A stretch of 63,386 nucleotides of DNA. It comes from Candidatus Aminicenantota bacterium. Its GTDB lineage: Bacteria > Acidobacteriota > Aminicenantia > Aminicenantales > Aminicenantaceae. Positions within the stretch are counted from its first letter, which is position 1, and each line of letters opens with the position of its first letter. The notes beneath the pieces were generated by a model. It did no database searches and was not told the origin of the DNA. It saw nothing but the letters and a program-made list of their open reading frames with translations. The translations under genes were made by a program, and so were the position numbers. Of the stretch, positions 32,942 to 41,198 are shown one piece after another. The stretch is from NCBI GenBank assembly GCA_020348385.1, contig CP070750.1, forward strand, positions 2,178,507 through 2,241,892, written 5' to 3'.

Positions 32942-35116
32942 CTACTTTTTTTTCACTCTCTTGGTTGAACTAGACCTAGAAATTGAACGTGATGAAGAGG
33001 ATCGGGAAGGAGTAGATCGAGAAACTCGTGTGGATGAATTGCTCTTGAAGGACCGAGATATGGAGGAACTTCTGGATGATGAAATGCGACTCGGGGAGTA
33101 TGATCTGTTGCTGGAAGAGGAAGTCTTAATTCTGGTGGTGGACCGGCTGGGTGTTGAATAGGAAGATCGACTTGGGGTTGATCTATAGCTAGATCTGGTC
33201 GGTGTAGATTTGCGGGAAAGAGCTGAGCTAATGCTGGACCGGGACCGGGAAGAGTATCGTTTGACCATGGAGGAAGAAGAACTTCTGGAGGATGAAATGC
33301 GACTCGAGGAGTATGATCTGTTGCTGGAAGAGGAAGTTTTGATCCTGCTGGTGGACCGACTGGGTGTTGAGTAGGAGGATCGGCTGGAGGATGAAGATCG
33401 AGGAGAGTACTGTTTTATGGTTGATTTGGTATTCCTAGATGAACTGGGAGAATTCGACCTGGCTTTGGATATCGAAGAAGTTTGGCTTTTCCTGACAGGG
33501 TTGCGCTGGCTGGGATAGGTTTTTATCCCTGTCCTTGATGAAGAACTCCGGCTGGAAGAGCGAGACATTTTCGCATTATTGCCTGACAACGATCTCTTTA
33601 TGCTTGAGGCGCTTGTTCTGTTCACTTTCAGGCTCGAATTACTTTTGGAAGGGTAAGTTTTTATCTGTGATCGGGATTGTATGTTGGTTTGTGCCGAGCT
33701 TGTGGTTCTCACCTTTTTCTGGATTGAATGGGCACTAACCTTGTTGGCCGTTTCTGAACGGCTGGATATCCCAGAATTTTCTGTAGTTTTGATGAGATTT
33801 TTTCCTACCGATGATCGTATCGATTTTCCAGATGAATAGCCTTTCGAGACAGACCGGATATTCGATCGAGAAAGAGCTTTCGAGGCTAAAGAACTTTTTC
33901 TGCCGATGCTGCTGGCAGCAGGACGCCCCAAGGGTTGACCGGACGACAAGGAGACTTTGCCAAGGCGCGACACTCCTGACTGACTCAAAGCTACCTTGGA
34001 AACGTGTCGGGCACTCAGTTGATCTTTCCGTAAAACGGTGAAAGCGCGGGAATGAGCCGGATAGTATCTGTCATAATGCCGGCCATAGAAACGGTTGTTG
34101 ACAATGACCACCGGACGATTATAGTAACTCAGCGGAGACCAACCGATATGATCGACCCCATGATACCAATGCACCCAAGCAGGCCCCCAAGTCCTGGTGG
34201 GGATCCAGTACCACCCCAGGCCAATTCTCCAATGCCATCGACCGTAATGGGAAACACACCATCCCCATGGCTCATAAGAGCACCATGTCCACCCGCAGAT
34301 AGGGTACCAAACCCATCTTCCGTGGTAATAGGGTCTCCATGAATGATGGTAGACATCCGGAATCCAGACATACCCATAAGGCCTTTCATACACCCACTGT
34401 CCGTAGTAGTCCAATTCGGCTTCATATTCATACATTTCAACAGGGAGGTACCTCGTTCTCACATACCTGTTGTGAAAGACATCCCGTCCCCTGTTCCATT
34501 CCGTGAAAGCATCCTCGTTTCCAGCATAGATGTACTCGGGACCAAAGGTGAAAAATCCGTTGGCCGCGACCAATCTTTCTCCGGCACGGATTATTTCATA
34601 GCCTCCTTCGCCGGCGGCCTCGACGGATCCCTCCACCACAAAAAGTGCCGTTTCCTGATTATCTCTGACCTCGAAGCGATAAAGTCCTTCTTCCAGAATA
34701 TAAAACGAGCCATCTGGGCTGTGGAGTTCGAATTCCTTTTCGGTGTCCATGGAGTTCACGCGTAGATAGATGTTCCCGGAAAACAGGTTTAAGCTGACAA
34801 AATCGTCTCCACTTTGGGGTAATTTGACAAAATCGACCTGTGTGTATTTATCGATGCGGAGATAGTTTTTCCTGCCGAAATGGATTTCGGCTCGGCCATC
34901 CTGAGTTCCCAGCTTATCGCCCGCCACAACAGGCAGATTGACCGTGCCTTCTTCATAACCCATATCTTCGGCCCTCTGGATGAAGACATCTCCTTTCACA
35001 TAATTCAAACGCGCAAAAGAATAACTGTAGTACTCCTCTTCCTGGGCGAAGGAGAAACCAAAGGAAACACAAAAGGCCACACAAAGGATGATGAACATAA
35101 TTCCTTGTTTTTTCAT
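32942..35116 (-). CDS. FecR/DUF6600-type exported protein with Ser/Arg-rich tail
   Basis: 724 residues in three parts. After a signal peptide (1-24), a FecR-like domain (about 35-190) carries GDVFIQRAED, DGRAEIHFG and FVVEGSVEAAG. A Trp/Tyr/His-rich region (about 215-350, with repeated GRWVW and GWYWIP) matches DUF6600. The last 350 residues are almost only Ser, Arg, Thr, Lys and Tyr, highly basic and probably disordered. Part of the tail arose by local DNA duplication. Related proteins occur in Acidobacteria and Bacteroidetes without known function. AAAGGAGG precedes the ATG. A role in surface adhesion or binding of anionic polymers is possible from composition alone. Confidence 0.75.
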   Translation of the reverse strand: MKKQGIMFIILCVAFCVSFGFSFAQEEEYYSYSFARLNYVKGDVFIQRAEDMGYEEGTVNLPVVAGDKLGTQDGRAEIHFGRKNYLRIDKYTQVDFVKLPQSGDDFVSLNLFSGNIYLRVNSMDTEKEFELHSPDGSFYILEEGLYRFEVRDNQETALFVVEGSVEAAGEGGYEIIRAGERLVAANGFFTFGPEYIYAGNEDAFTEWNRGRDVFHNRYVRTRYLPVEMYEYEAELDYYGQWVYERPYGYVWIPDVYHHSWRPYYHGRWVWYPICGWTWCSYEPWGWCVSHYGRWHWRIGLGWYWIPTRTWGPAWVHWYHGVDHIGWSPLSYYNRPVVIVNNRFYGRHYDRYYPAHSRAFTVLRKDQLSARHVSKVALSQSGVSRLGKVSLSSGQPLGRPAASSIGRKSSLASKALSRSNIRSVSKGYSSGKSIRSSVGKNLIKTTENSGISSRSETANKVSAHSIQKKVRTTSSAQTNIQSRSQIKTYPSKSNSSLKVNRTSASSIKRSLSGNNAKMSRSSSRSSSSRTGIKTYPSQRNPVRKSQTSSISKARSNSPSSSRNTKSTIKQYSPRSSSSSRSSYSTPSRSTSRIKTSSSSNRSYSSSRISSSRSSSSSMVKRYSSRSRSSISSALSRKSTPTRSSYRSTPSRSSYSTPSRSTTRIKTSSSSNRSYSPSRISSSRSSSISRSFKSNSSTRVSRSTPSRSSSSRSISRSSSTKRVKKK
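33066..33383. repeat. Direct DNA repeat in the Ser/Arg tail coding region
   Basis: About 105 bases at 33066-33170 recur at 33279-33383 with roughly 90 percent identity, in frame and 213 bases apart. Each encodes a block with the order RSSYSTPSRSTxRIKTSSSS. This marks recent expansion of the low-complexity tail. Confidence 0.7.
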
Positions 35117-35187
35117 CTTTCCTCCTTTACGCCATCATAAAAGCAAAAACCATGCCATTGTCTTCCCCCTGTAATCCTGGATGCCCC

Positions 35188-35207
35188 CTGTCCTGATTTT
35201 AGGACAG
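35188..35207 (-). terminator. Possible terminator hairpin after the sugar transporter operon
   Basis: CTGTCCT and AGGACAG form a seven-pair stem with a six-base loop just downstream of the permease stop at 35223. There is no T-run, so it may be a weak or factor-dependent terminator or mRNA end stabiliser. Confidence 0.35.
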
Positions 35208-35222
35208 ATGCAGCCCATGGTG

Positions 35223-36191
35223 TCAGAGTGCCTGGCGGTGGCGAATCTGGTCCAAAGCTACCGCAGCCACGATTATTGCCCCGATAATGATTTCTTGGAT
35301 GTAATTGGGCCAACCCATCATGGTGCAGCCGTTCCGCAAAAAGGCCATAATAAAAACACCTATCATCGATCCCAGTATACTCCCAGCTCCGCCGCTGAGA
35401 CTCCCGCCTCCTATCACAACCGCAGCGATGATATCCAACTCCAGCCCAACAGCCACTGTAGGATCTCCCACAGTCAGTCTTGAAAATTCCATGACTCCGC
35501 TCAATCCGCAAAAAAGGCCTGCAATCGTATAGACTAAAATCTTGGTGCGGCTTATCCGGATTCCGCACAACCGGGCTGTCGCTTCATTCGATCCGATGGC
35601 AAAAACGTGTCTGCCGAATACCGAATATCGCAGTATAACAGCCATGGCTACAGCGAAAAGAATCATTATCCACACACCGGGAGCCATGAGCAGCCAAGAG
35701 GGCCTTGGACTCTTCGCCATGAGTTCATTGACCCAAGTGAGGGGTGCGTCTATTTTCTGGTTTCCCGCTATCCATTTGGCCACTCCTCTGGCTATTCCCA
35801 ACATGCCAAGAGTCACGATAAAAGGCACCAGCCGCAATGATGTGATGAGTGCGCCATTCACCATTCCCACCATTCCCCCAGTCAAAACACCAAAAAAGAG
35901 GGCCAACACAGGAGAGAATCCCGCATTTATGGCAAAAGCCGTGATAACGCTTGCGAGGGCTATATTGGAAGCCGCGGACAGATCGATCCCCCCGCTGATG
36001 ATGACAAAAGTCATCCCCAAAGCCCCGAGGGCAACGATCACGGATTGGGTGGCAACACTTTTCAGGTTCGAGATCCTCAAGAATCGGTCTTGGACCTCTG
36101 GAATGGAAGAAAAGATGATTAAAACCAGGATAAGACCCAAGAATGGGCCGAGCCAGTTCAACAACATCTGCACACGACTTTTATCTTTCAT
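35223..36191 (-). CDS. rbsC: Ribose-type sugar ABC transporter permease
   Basis: About 322 residues from the ATG at 36191, chosen because AAGGAAAAG lies upstream and the overlap with the ATPase gene then shrinks to 11 bases; an open frame runs to 36230. About ten hydrophobic segments are present, with the family signature SGGIDLSAASNIALASV and GSNEATARLCGI. It forms the membrane channel of a CUT2-class importer with the ATPase and binding protein upstream. Gene order is binding protein, ATPase, permease. The sugar is not determined. Confidence 0.92.
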   Translation of the reverse strand: MKDKSRVQMLLNWLGPFLGLILVLIIFSSIPEVQDRFLRISNLKSVATQSVIVALGALGMTFVIISGGIDLSAASNIALASVITAFAINAGFSPVLALFFGVLTGGMVGMVNGALITSLRLVPFIVTLGMLGIARGVAKWIAGNQKIDAPLTWVNELMAKSPRPSWLLMAPGVWIMILFAVAMAVILRYSVFGRHVFAIGSNEATARLCGIRISRTKILVYTIAGLFCGLSGVMEFSRLTVGDPTVAVGLELDIIAAVVIGGGSLSGGAGSILGSMIGVFIMAFLRNGCTMMGWPNYIQEIIIGAIIVAAVALDQIRHRQAL

Positions 36192-37752
36192 CTTTTCCTT
36201 GGCGATCAGAATTTTCGACCTGGTTTTCATTGGGAATTCGTCCGAGTGTGGCCACCGTCATGATGCTCTGTGTATCCCAATCAGGGACTGGCCGGATGTC
36301 GATAAGATTTCCTCTATGGAAAACAGCGATCTTGTCACACACCCCCAACAGCTCGGGTAAATAAGAACTCACAAAAATAATAGCCTTACCTTGCTGAACG
36401 AGTTTTCCCATCCATTCATAAATCTGGGATTTGCTCATCACATCGATGCCGCGTGTTGGTTCGTCCAGAAGGAGAATGTCTGCTTCCTGATGTAGCAATC
36501 GGGCAAGAGCAACCTTTTGTTGATTTCCTCCCGACAGTCCAAAAACCGGCTGCTCCGGATCCTGCGCTTTGATTTTGGCTTGCTTGAGCCTGAATTCGAC
36601 GGCTTCTCGCCTTTTTTTCAATCTGAGGAGTCCCCATTTCTTGTAAGGAGAAAAACGGCTGAGTGTGAGATTATCCGCGACAGAGAGGGATAGGGCCATT
36701 CCTTCTTCTTGACGGTCTTCACTCAACAATCCGACACTTTGTCCTATCCTGATCCATGGGGCTCCTTTATCGGTCTCGATCGTCCCCACCACAATCGTGC
36801 CTTTCTCGATAGAATCCAACCCAAACACGGTGCGCAATGTTTCCGTACGGCCTGCCCCTATCAAACCCGCCACACCCAGTATTTCGCCTCTCCGAAGCGC
36901 CAGATCCACTTTCGTGGCCATCCTTTTTCCTTTCAATCCCTTCAACTGCAGCACAACCTCTCCGATTTCATGATCGATCCTGGGGAACATCTCCACAAAC
37001 TTTTGTCCCACCATCATCTGGATCAAGTCATCCACGCTTATCTCCTCCATCCGACCCGTATGGATTTTTTTCCCATCCCGGAGCACGGTGAAGCGATCGG
37101 CAACTTTTTGTACTTCTTCTAAAAAATGGCTGATATAAATGATGCTGACACCTTGATTTTTCAGTTGTCGGATAACCTGGAAAAGTCGCAGGGTATCTTC
37201 TTGTGTCAGGCTGCTGGTGGGTTCATCCATGATCAACACTTTTGCTTTTCCTACCAGGGCCCGAGCAATTTCGACGATCTGTTTTGCCCCAACACTCAAT
37301 TTTTTAACCGGAATGTGGGATTTGATCTCCGGATGATGCACAAGTTCCAGGGCTTTCTCAACAGCCTCCTGCATCGTTTTCCGCTTCACAAAACCCAATC
37401 TTTGTATCTCTCGTCCCAACATGATGTTCTCTTCCACACTCAGATGAGGAGCAAGATTAAGCTCCTGATAGATCATCGCAATTCCCTGCTTCCGACTGGC
37501 TAAAGGATTGGAAGATTTGAAGGAATAGCCCTCTAGAGATATGGAACCTTGGTCGGCAGCAACAGCGCCACTGAGAATCTTGACAAGGGTGCTTTTCCCT
37601 GCCCCGTTTTCTCCGATAAGGGCATGGACTTCTCCCTTGCGGAGATCGAAGTCCACATCATCCAACGCACACGTGGCTCCAAACCTCTTGCTTATATGTT
37701 CCATTCGAAGAAGGGATCCAGATGGAGGGGAACAATTCATCATGGGTGTCAC
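36181..37752 (-). CDS. rbsA: Sugar ABC transporter ATPase (RbsA-like, two NBDs)
   Basis: About 523 residues with two fused nucleotide-binding domains, as in CUT2 importers. Domain 1 has Walker A GENGAGKST, signature LSVGAKQ and Walker B VLIMDEPTSSL. Domain 2 has the usual degenerate GLIGAGRTE in place of Walker A, signature LSGGNQQKV and ILLLDEPTRGID. The start is either a GTG at 37752 overlapping the binding-protein stop (TAGTG) or an ATG at 37743. Confidence 0.94.
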   Translation of the reverse strand: MTPMMNCSPPSGSLLRMEHISKRFGATCALDDVDFDLRKGEVHALIGENGAGKSTLVKILSGAVAADQGSISLEGYSFKSSNPLASRKQGIAMIYQELNLAPHLSVEENIMLGREIQRLGFVKRKTMQEAVEKALELVHHPEIKSHIPVKKLSVGAKQIVEIARALVGKAKVLIMDEPTSSLTQEDTLRLFQVIRQLKNQGVSIIYISHFLEEVQKVADRFTVLRDGKKIHTGRMEEISVDDLIQMMVGQKFVEMFPRIDHEIGEVVLQLKGLKGKRMATKVDLALRRGEILGVAGLIGAGRTETLRTVFGLDSIEKGTIVVGTIETDKGAPWIRIGQSVGLLSEDRQEEGMALSLSVADNLTLSRFSPYKKWGLLRLKKRREAVEFRLKQAKIKAQDPEQPVFGLSGGNQQKVALARLLHQEADILLLDEPTRGIDVMSKSQIYEWMGKLVQQGKAIIFVSSYLPELLGVCDKIAVFHRGNLIDIRPVPDWDTQSIMTVATLGRIPNENQVENSDRQGKDER

Positions 37753-38738
37753 TACTTTAACAATTCTGGAATCAAGAGGGACCGCATCTGGGGATCCTCC
37801 ATATTCTCTTTCGATACCATGTAGACTCCGGTGTCGATTTTTTTTTCGATAGGCTGGCCTCTAAGATGCGAAACCATTTGACGGACACCCAAGTATCCCA
37901 TTTTCACCGGATCCTGAAGGACCAATCCCTGGATGTGCCCATCTCGTAATCCCTGCACCAACTTGGGGCTGCTGTCAAAACCGATAAAAACGATCTTGCC
38001 TGCCATCCGAGCTTCCTGAAGAGCCCGGAGGGTGCCAAATGTGCTGGATTCGTTCGGACAGAAAATTCCTTCGACAGCAGGGAATCTGTTGAGCAAGTTT
38101 TCTGCCAATTGATAAGCTGTTTCCGTCGTGCTTCCGGCATATTGATCCTGAACCAAGAGGTTTATTTGGGGAAATTCTTGTTTCACCGTATCCAAAAAAC
38201 CGGCCTCTCGCTTCGTCGTGCTGGCTGATCCCGCTTGATACCGGATCATAAAGATATCCCCTTTTCCCAGAAGAAGTTCGCCCATTCTTCTTCCCGCAAG
38301 GACGCCTCCCTGATAATTATCGGTTGCGACAAAACTGATAAAATCTTCCCCTTGGAGAGCGGAATCGATGATCACGACCGGTATCCGTTCTCTGAGGGCA
38401 TCCCGCACAGGACGCATCAAAGCCCGATCGTCCAGAGGAGCCAGCACGATCCCATCCACTCCGCGGCTAATGAAATCTTCGACGACCGTTATCTGTTGAG
38501 CCCTGTCATCCTCCTTTTGAGGTCCTTTCCATAGAATTTCAACTTCAGTCTCGGATGCAGCTTGTTGTGCGCCGGCATGTATGGACTTCCAGAATTCATG
38601 GGTTGTTCCCTTAGGGATGACGGCAATCTCTAGCAAGGATTCCGCATCCGCACCAGGAGATTTATTTTCTCCTGAACCACAGCTTATTGTGAATAAAAAT
38701 ATCAGGAACAGAACAGCCACAATTTTTATTATTTTCAT
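37752..38738 (-). CDS. rbsB: Ribose-type periplasmic sugar-binding lipoprotein
   Basis: 328 residues. Signal peptide with lipobox TISC, so it is membrane-tethered. The fold is the type I periplasmic binding protein: LEIAVIPKGTTHEFWKSI, DGIVLAPLDDRAL, VVIIDSAL and FIGFDSSPKLVQGL are characteristic of RbsB-like proteins. It delivers a sugar (family: ribose, galactose, allose, autoinducer-2 or inositol) to the permease. The promoter -10 box ends six bases before the ATG, so the mRNA is probably leaderless. Confidence 0.93.
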   Translation of the reverse strand: MKIIKIVAVLFLIFLFTISCGSGENKSPGADAESLLEIAVIPKGTTHEFWKSIHAGAQQAASETEVEILWKGPQKEDDRAQQITVVEDFISRGVDGIVLAPLDDRALMRPVRDALRERIPVVIIDSALQGEDFISFVATDNYQGGVLAGRRMGELLLGKGDIFMIRYQAGSASTTKREAGFLDTVKQEFPQINLLVQDQYAGSTTETAYQLAENLLNRFPAVEGIFCPNESSTFGTLRALQEARMAGKIVFIGFDSSPKLVQGLRDGHIQGLVLQDPVKMGYLGVRQMVSHLRGQPIEKKIDTGVYMVSKENMEDPQMRSLLIPELLK

Positions 38739-38744
38739 ACGATG

Positions 38745-38773
38745 AGTATAACCAGAAGTATACGGCAGGTCAA
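38745..38773 (-). promoter_or_regulatory. Sigma-70 promoter of the sugar importer, leaderless start
   Basis: TTGACC (38768-38773), 17-base spacer and TATACT (38745-38750) on the minus strand. Six bases separate the -10 box from the ATG at 38738, which places the expected transcription start at or next to the start codon. Confidence 0.6.
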
Positions 38774-38851
38774 AATGAAATTTTGGAGAAAAAAGTGAAA
38801 TTCCTTCCTGATGGAAGGATATCTTCGATGCGGGAGGAGGGGGGGGTGATA

Positions 38852-38886
38852 AGGAGGGAGAAGCCTTGAAAGGTCTACTCCCTCCT
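38852..38886. repeat. GC-rich inverted repeat without T-run
   Basis: AGGAGGGAG (38852-38860) and CTCCCTCCT (38878-38886) form a perfect nine-pair stem with a 17-base loop, between the small conserved gene and the sugar importer promoter. It may terminate transcription from 38937-39134 in a factor-dependent way. Confidence 0.4.
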
Positions 38887-38936
38887 GTTAAGTCAAAACA
38901 AATGAGTGATTCTTAAGTTACAGAAAAAAGAGAAAA

Positions 38937-39134
38937 TCAAGCTTTTTTCAGGATAGGCATACCCGTTCTTTCTGTTTCAATAACTCTATAGCCAGCTGGA
39001 ACATCATCCAGGGATCCTGGTCTTACATCACGGGCAAAAAAGTAAATTCTCTGTACGCGACCTCCCTTAAGGTTGACATCCTTATAATGGAGGTAATATT
39101 TAACCCCCTTTGAGTTTGTGAATTCATAAGCCAT
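38937..39134 (-). CDS. Small conserved protein of unknown function
   Basis: 65 residues. Strand-rich, with the pattern YYLHYKDV, IYFFARDVRPGSLDDVPAGYRVIE and TGMPILKK at the end. Short proteins with a similar YYL...P-x-GY-x-V-x-E...TG-x-P-x-LKK pattern occur in many anaerobic bacteria and archaea without known role. GGAGG lies seven bases before the ATG, so it is probably expressed. No neighbour suggests a function. Confidence 0.7.
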   Translation of the reverse strand: MAYEFTNSKGVKYYLHYKDVNLKGGRVQRIYFFARDVRPGSLDDVPAGYRVIETERTGMPILKKA

Positions 39135-39287
39135 TGATTTGCCTCCGATTTAAATTTTTGTCTTAAAAAACATATTCCATTCAGGTTGATTTCCCAAGCT
39201 TAACATTCGCAACCCTGTCATTTTTTTATAAAATTCCAGGGGTAATGTCAAGATAAATTTAAAAATAAAAAAAATACCAAGATTTTG

Positions 39288-39315
39288 TTTACAAAAGCGA
39301 TTTTTTTGCTATAAT
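39288..39315 (+). promoter_or_regulatory. Sigma-70 promoter of the methionine sulfoxide reductase gene
   Basis: TTTACA (39288-39293), 16-base spacer and TATAAT (39310-39315). The expected start near 39322 gives a leader of about 106 bases before the ATG at 39428. Confidence 0.65.
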
Positions 39316-39332
39316 GGAATTGGCTCTTTTTT

Positions 39333-39401
39333 GCGGGCTGGAAGGAGCCCCCACCTTTTTGGTTCCCATCATCAACCCCCCTTTTGCTGACAACAGCCCG
39401 C
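39333..39401 (+). promoter_or_regulatory. Structured leader with mutually exclusive stems
   Basis: GCGGGCTG (39333-39340) can pair with CAGCCCGC (39394-39401) in an eight-pair long-range stem. The same 5-prime bases (GGGCT, 39335-39339) can instead pair locally with AGCCC (39346-39350). The two pairings exclude each other, as in a regulatory leader. The start codon downstream has only a weak ribosome site. Confidence 0.35.
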
Positions 39402-39427
39402 ACCTCCCCTCCCTGTTGAGAAAGACA

Positions 39428-39898
39428 ATGACAGAAGAAGAAAAACGGAGTGCCCGATACGAGAGAATCTATACCCAACTGGAGGACCTTATCCGAAACA
39501 CAGGAAACATTATCTCCCTGATGGCCACAGTGGCTGCCCTCCTCCATCACAAGATGCCCCACTTCTTCTGGACAGGTTTCTACATCCTCGATGAGAACGA
39601 CCTGATCGTCGGCCCTTACCAAGGCCCATTGGCTTGTCAAGTCCTCGAAAAAAACAAAGGCGTTTGTTGGGCAGGAATTATTCGCCGTTCCACAGTCGTT
39701 GTGCCTGATGTGCATAAATTTCCGGGGCACATCGCATGCGACAGCCGTTCTAAATCAGAGATTGTGATCCCTCTTTTGGACCAAAACAACCAGCCTTGGG
39801 CCGTCCTGGATGTGGATAGCCAGAAGCATGATGCTTTTACAGAAATCGACAAACAGTGGTTGGAAAAAATTGTCAGGCTAATCCCACCGCAAGAATGA
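39428..39898 (+). CDS. msrC: Free methionine-R-sulfoxide reductase (GAF-domain)
   Basis: 156 residues from ATG 39428; the upstream open frame to 39314 overlaps the promoter and is not used. A single GAF fold with the full fRMsr signature: GPYQGPLAC, KGVC and DVHKFPGHIACDSRSKSE, giving catalytic Cys70, Cys80 and Cys104. It reduces free Met-R-sulfoxide using thioredoxin. All three cysteines remain, so it should be active. An oxidant-repair enzyme in a likely anaerobe fits transient oxygen exposure. Confidence 0.92.
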   Translation: MTEEEKRSARYERIYTQLEDLIRNTGNIISLMATVAALLHHKMPHFFWTGFYILDENDLIVGPYQGPLACQVLEKNKGVCWAGIIRRSTVVVPDVHKFPGHIACDSRSKSEIVIPLLDQNNQPWAVLDVDSQKHDAFTEIDKQWLEKIVRLIPPQE

Positions 39899-39900
39899 AC

Positions 39901-41148
39901 TCATTCCAAACAACAAATCAGCAACATGATCTGTTTCATCGCCAAAAACAATCCATCGATATCAGCTTCCTCTCGAAGACTGTGTTTGTACCGTCCATAA
40001 GTCCGACCCAGATTAACACTCAGAATTCCTCTCTCGATGCCCACGTTGGCTTCTGTCGAACCTAAAGGATCCACTTCAATATCTATAACTTCAAGATATT
40101 CCAGGACGTCAACAACCGTCTGAACCAGGGCCGAATCTCTGGCACCAGGGATTTGAAAAGCCTTAGACCGATCGTCAAACTGGATCTCCAGCATCACGCC
40201 TGTTTCAGAGGCAACATCTCCGCAAATTTCCCTGATCTTCTTTTGCGCTTCGCCAATTTCTTCTTGGTCTCCAGATCGGAGATCGATCGTGAATGACGAT
40301 TCTTGCGAAACGGCATTTCTCACCTTCCCCCCCATGATCATCCCCACATTCAGGATGGTCCACTTTTCGATGGGCATTGATGGGAGATCGATCTGGCAAA
40401 TGCGGTCGATAGCTTTGGCGACGGCCAAATTGGGATTGGGCACACCCCGGCTTTGCATGGTATGGGCTCCCGGGCCGCGGAAAGTGATTTTCCCTCCGCC
40501 GAATCCCAGAGCTCCATAGTGAACTTTTCCTAAATCTCCATCCAGCGCAATGATATGGGTAAAATCCTGATCGACCGAATCCATAAAGACACGCATCCCA
40601 TCAAAACCTGTTTCTTCTCCAACGGTGGCAAGAAAATAATAGGTGTTTTTTGGTTTGAATCCTACCTTCTTAAAGGCCCGCAAGGACCAAATCAGGTTGA
40701 TCAAACTTGCTGTATCATCGCCTATTCCTGGAGCTATCAGCACATTGCCTTCCCTTTTCACATGAATTTTGTTCACACCCTGAAACACAGTGTCCATGTG
40801 TGCGGACAGGACAATCTTTTTTCCTCCATCCGTTCCTCTCCAGATACCGATCACATTTCCCGCCTGGTCGATAGAGATCTCATCCAATCCCAGAGTCTCA
40901 AACTGGGACTTCATGTACTGGGCCCTTTTTTCCTCATAACCAGAGGGTGCGGGAATCTCTGTCAGTCGGCGCCACTCTGCGATAATGGCCTCCTCATTCT
41001 GTTTGACAAAGGAAAAAAGTTCCTGAACGAACTCGGATTCTGCGATTTTTCGGTTGAACAAAGATTCATTAGCCCAAACAAAAGAAATCCACATCCCGAA
41101 CAGAAGTCCAGAAAACAATAAACGGCAAAGCCCCCATTTTCTGATCAT
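39901..41148 (-). CDS. Exported M20-family metallopeptidase
   Basis: 415 residues with a signal peptide (1-26). Metal ligands of the M20 family are in order: SAHMDTVF (His, Asp), GIGDDTASL (bridging Asp), VGEETGFDG (catalytic and metal Glu), LDGDLG (Asp) and a C-terminal GRYKHSLREEADIDG (His). A dimerisation insert (about 205-320) is present. Family members include PepT-like and carboxypeptidase-type enzymes; exact specificity is unclear. GAAGGGG precedes the ATG. Convergent with the sulfoxide reductase. Confidence 0.92.
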   Translation of the reverse strand: MIRKWGLCRLLFSGLLFGMWISFVWANESLFNRKIAESEFVQELFSFVKQNEEAIIAEWRRLTEIPAPSGYEEKRAQYMKSQFETLGLDEISIDQAGNVIGIWRGTDGGKKIVLSAHMDTVFQGVNKIHVKREGNVLIAPGIGDDTASLINLIWSLRAFKKVGFKPKNTYYFLATVGEETGFDGMRVFMDSVDQDFTHIIALDGDLGKVHYGALGFGGGKITFRGPGAHTMQSRGVPNPNLAVAKAIDRICQIDLPSMPIEKWTILNVGMIMGGKVRNAVSQESSFTIDLRSGDQEEIGEAQKKIREICGDVASETGVMLEIQFDDRSKAFQIPGARDSALVQTVVDVLEYLEVIDIEVDPLGSTEANVGIERGILSVNLGRTYGRYKHSLREEADIDGLFLAMKQIMLLICCLE

Positions 41149-41198
41149 TTTTTCACCCCTTCAACCGGATTGGCTAGCAGACAGCATAATAGGTCATC

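Noticed and set aside
32931..33161. An acidic 76-codon plus-strand frame opposite the Ser/Arg tail
   Set aside because: Its Asp/Glu/Leu composition is the mirror of the Ser/Arg codons on the other strand.
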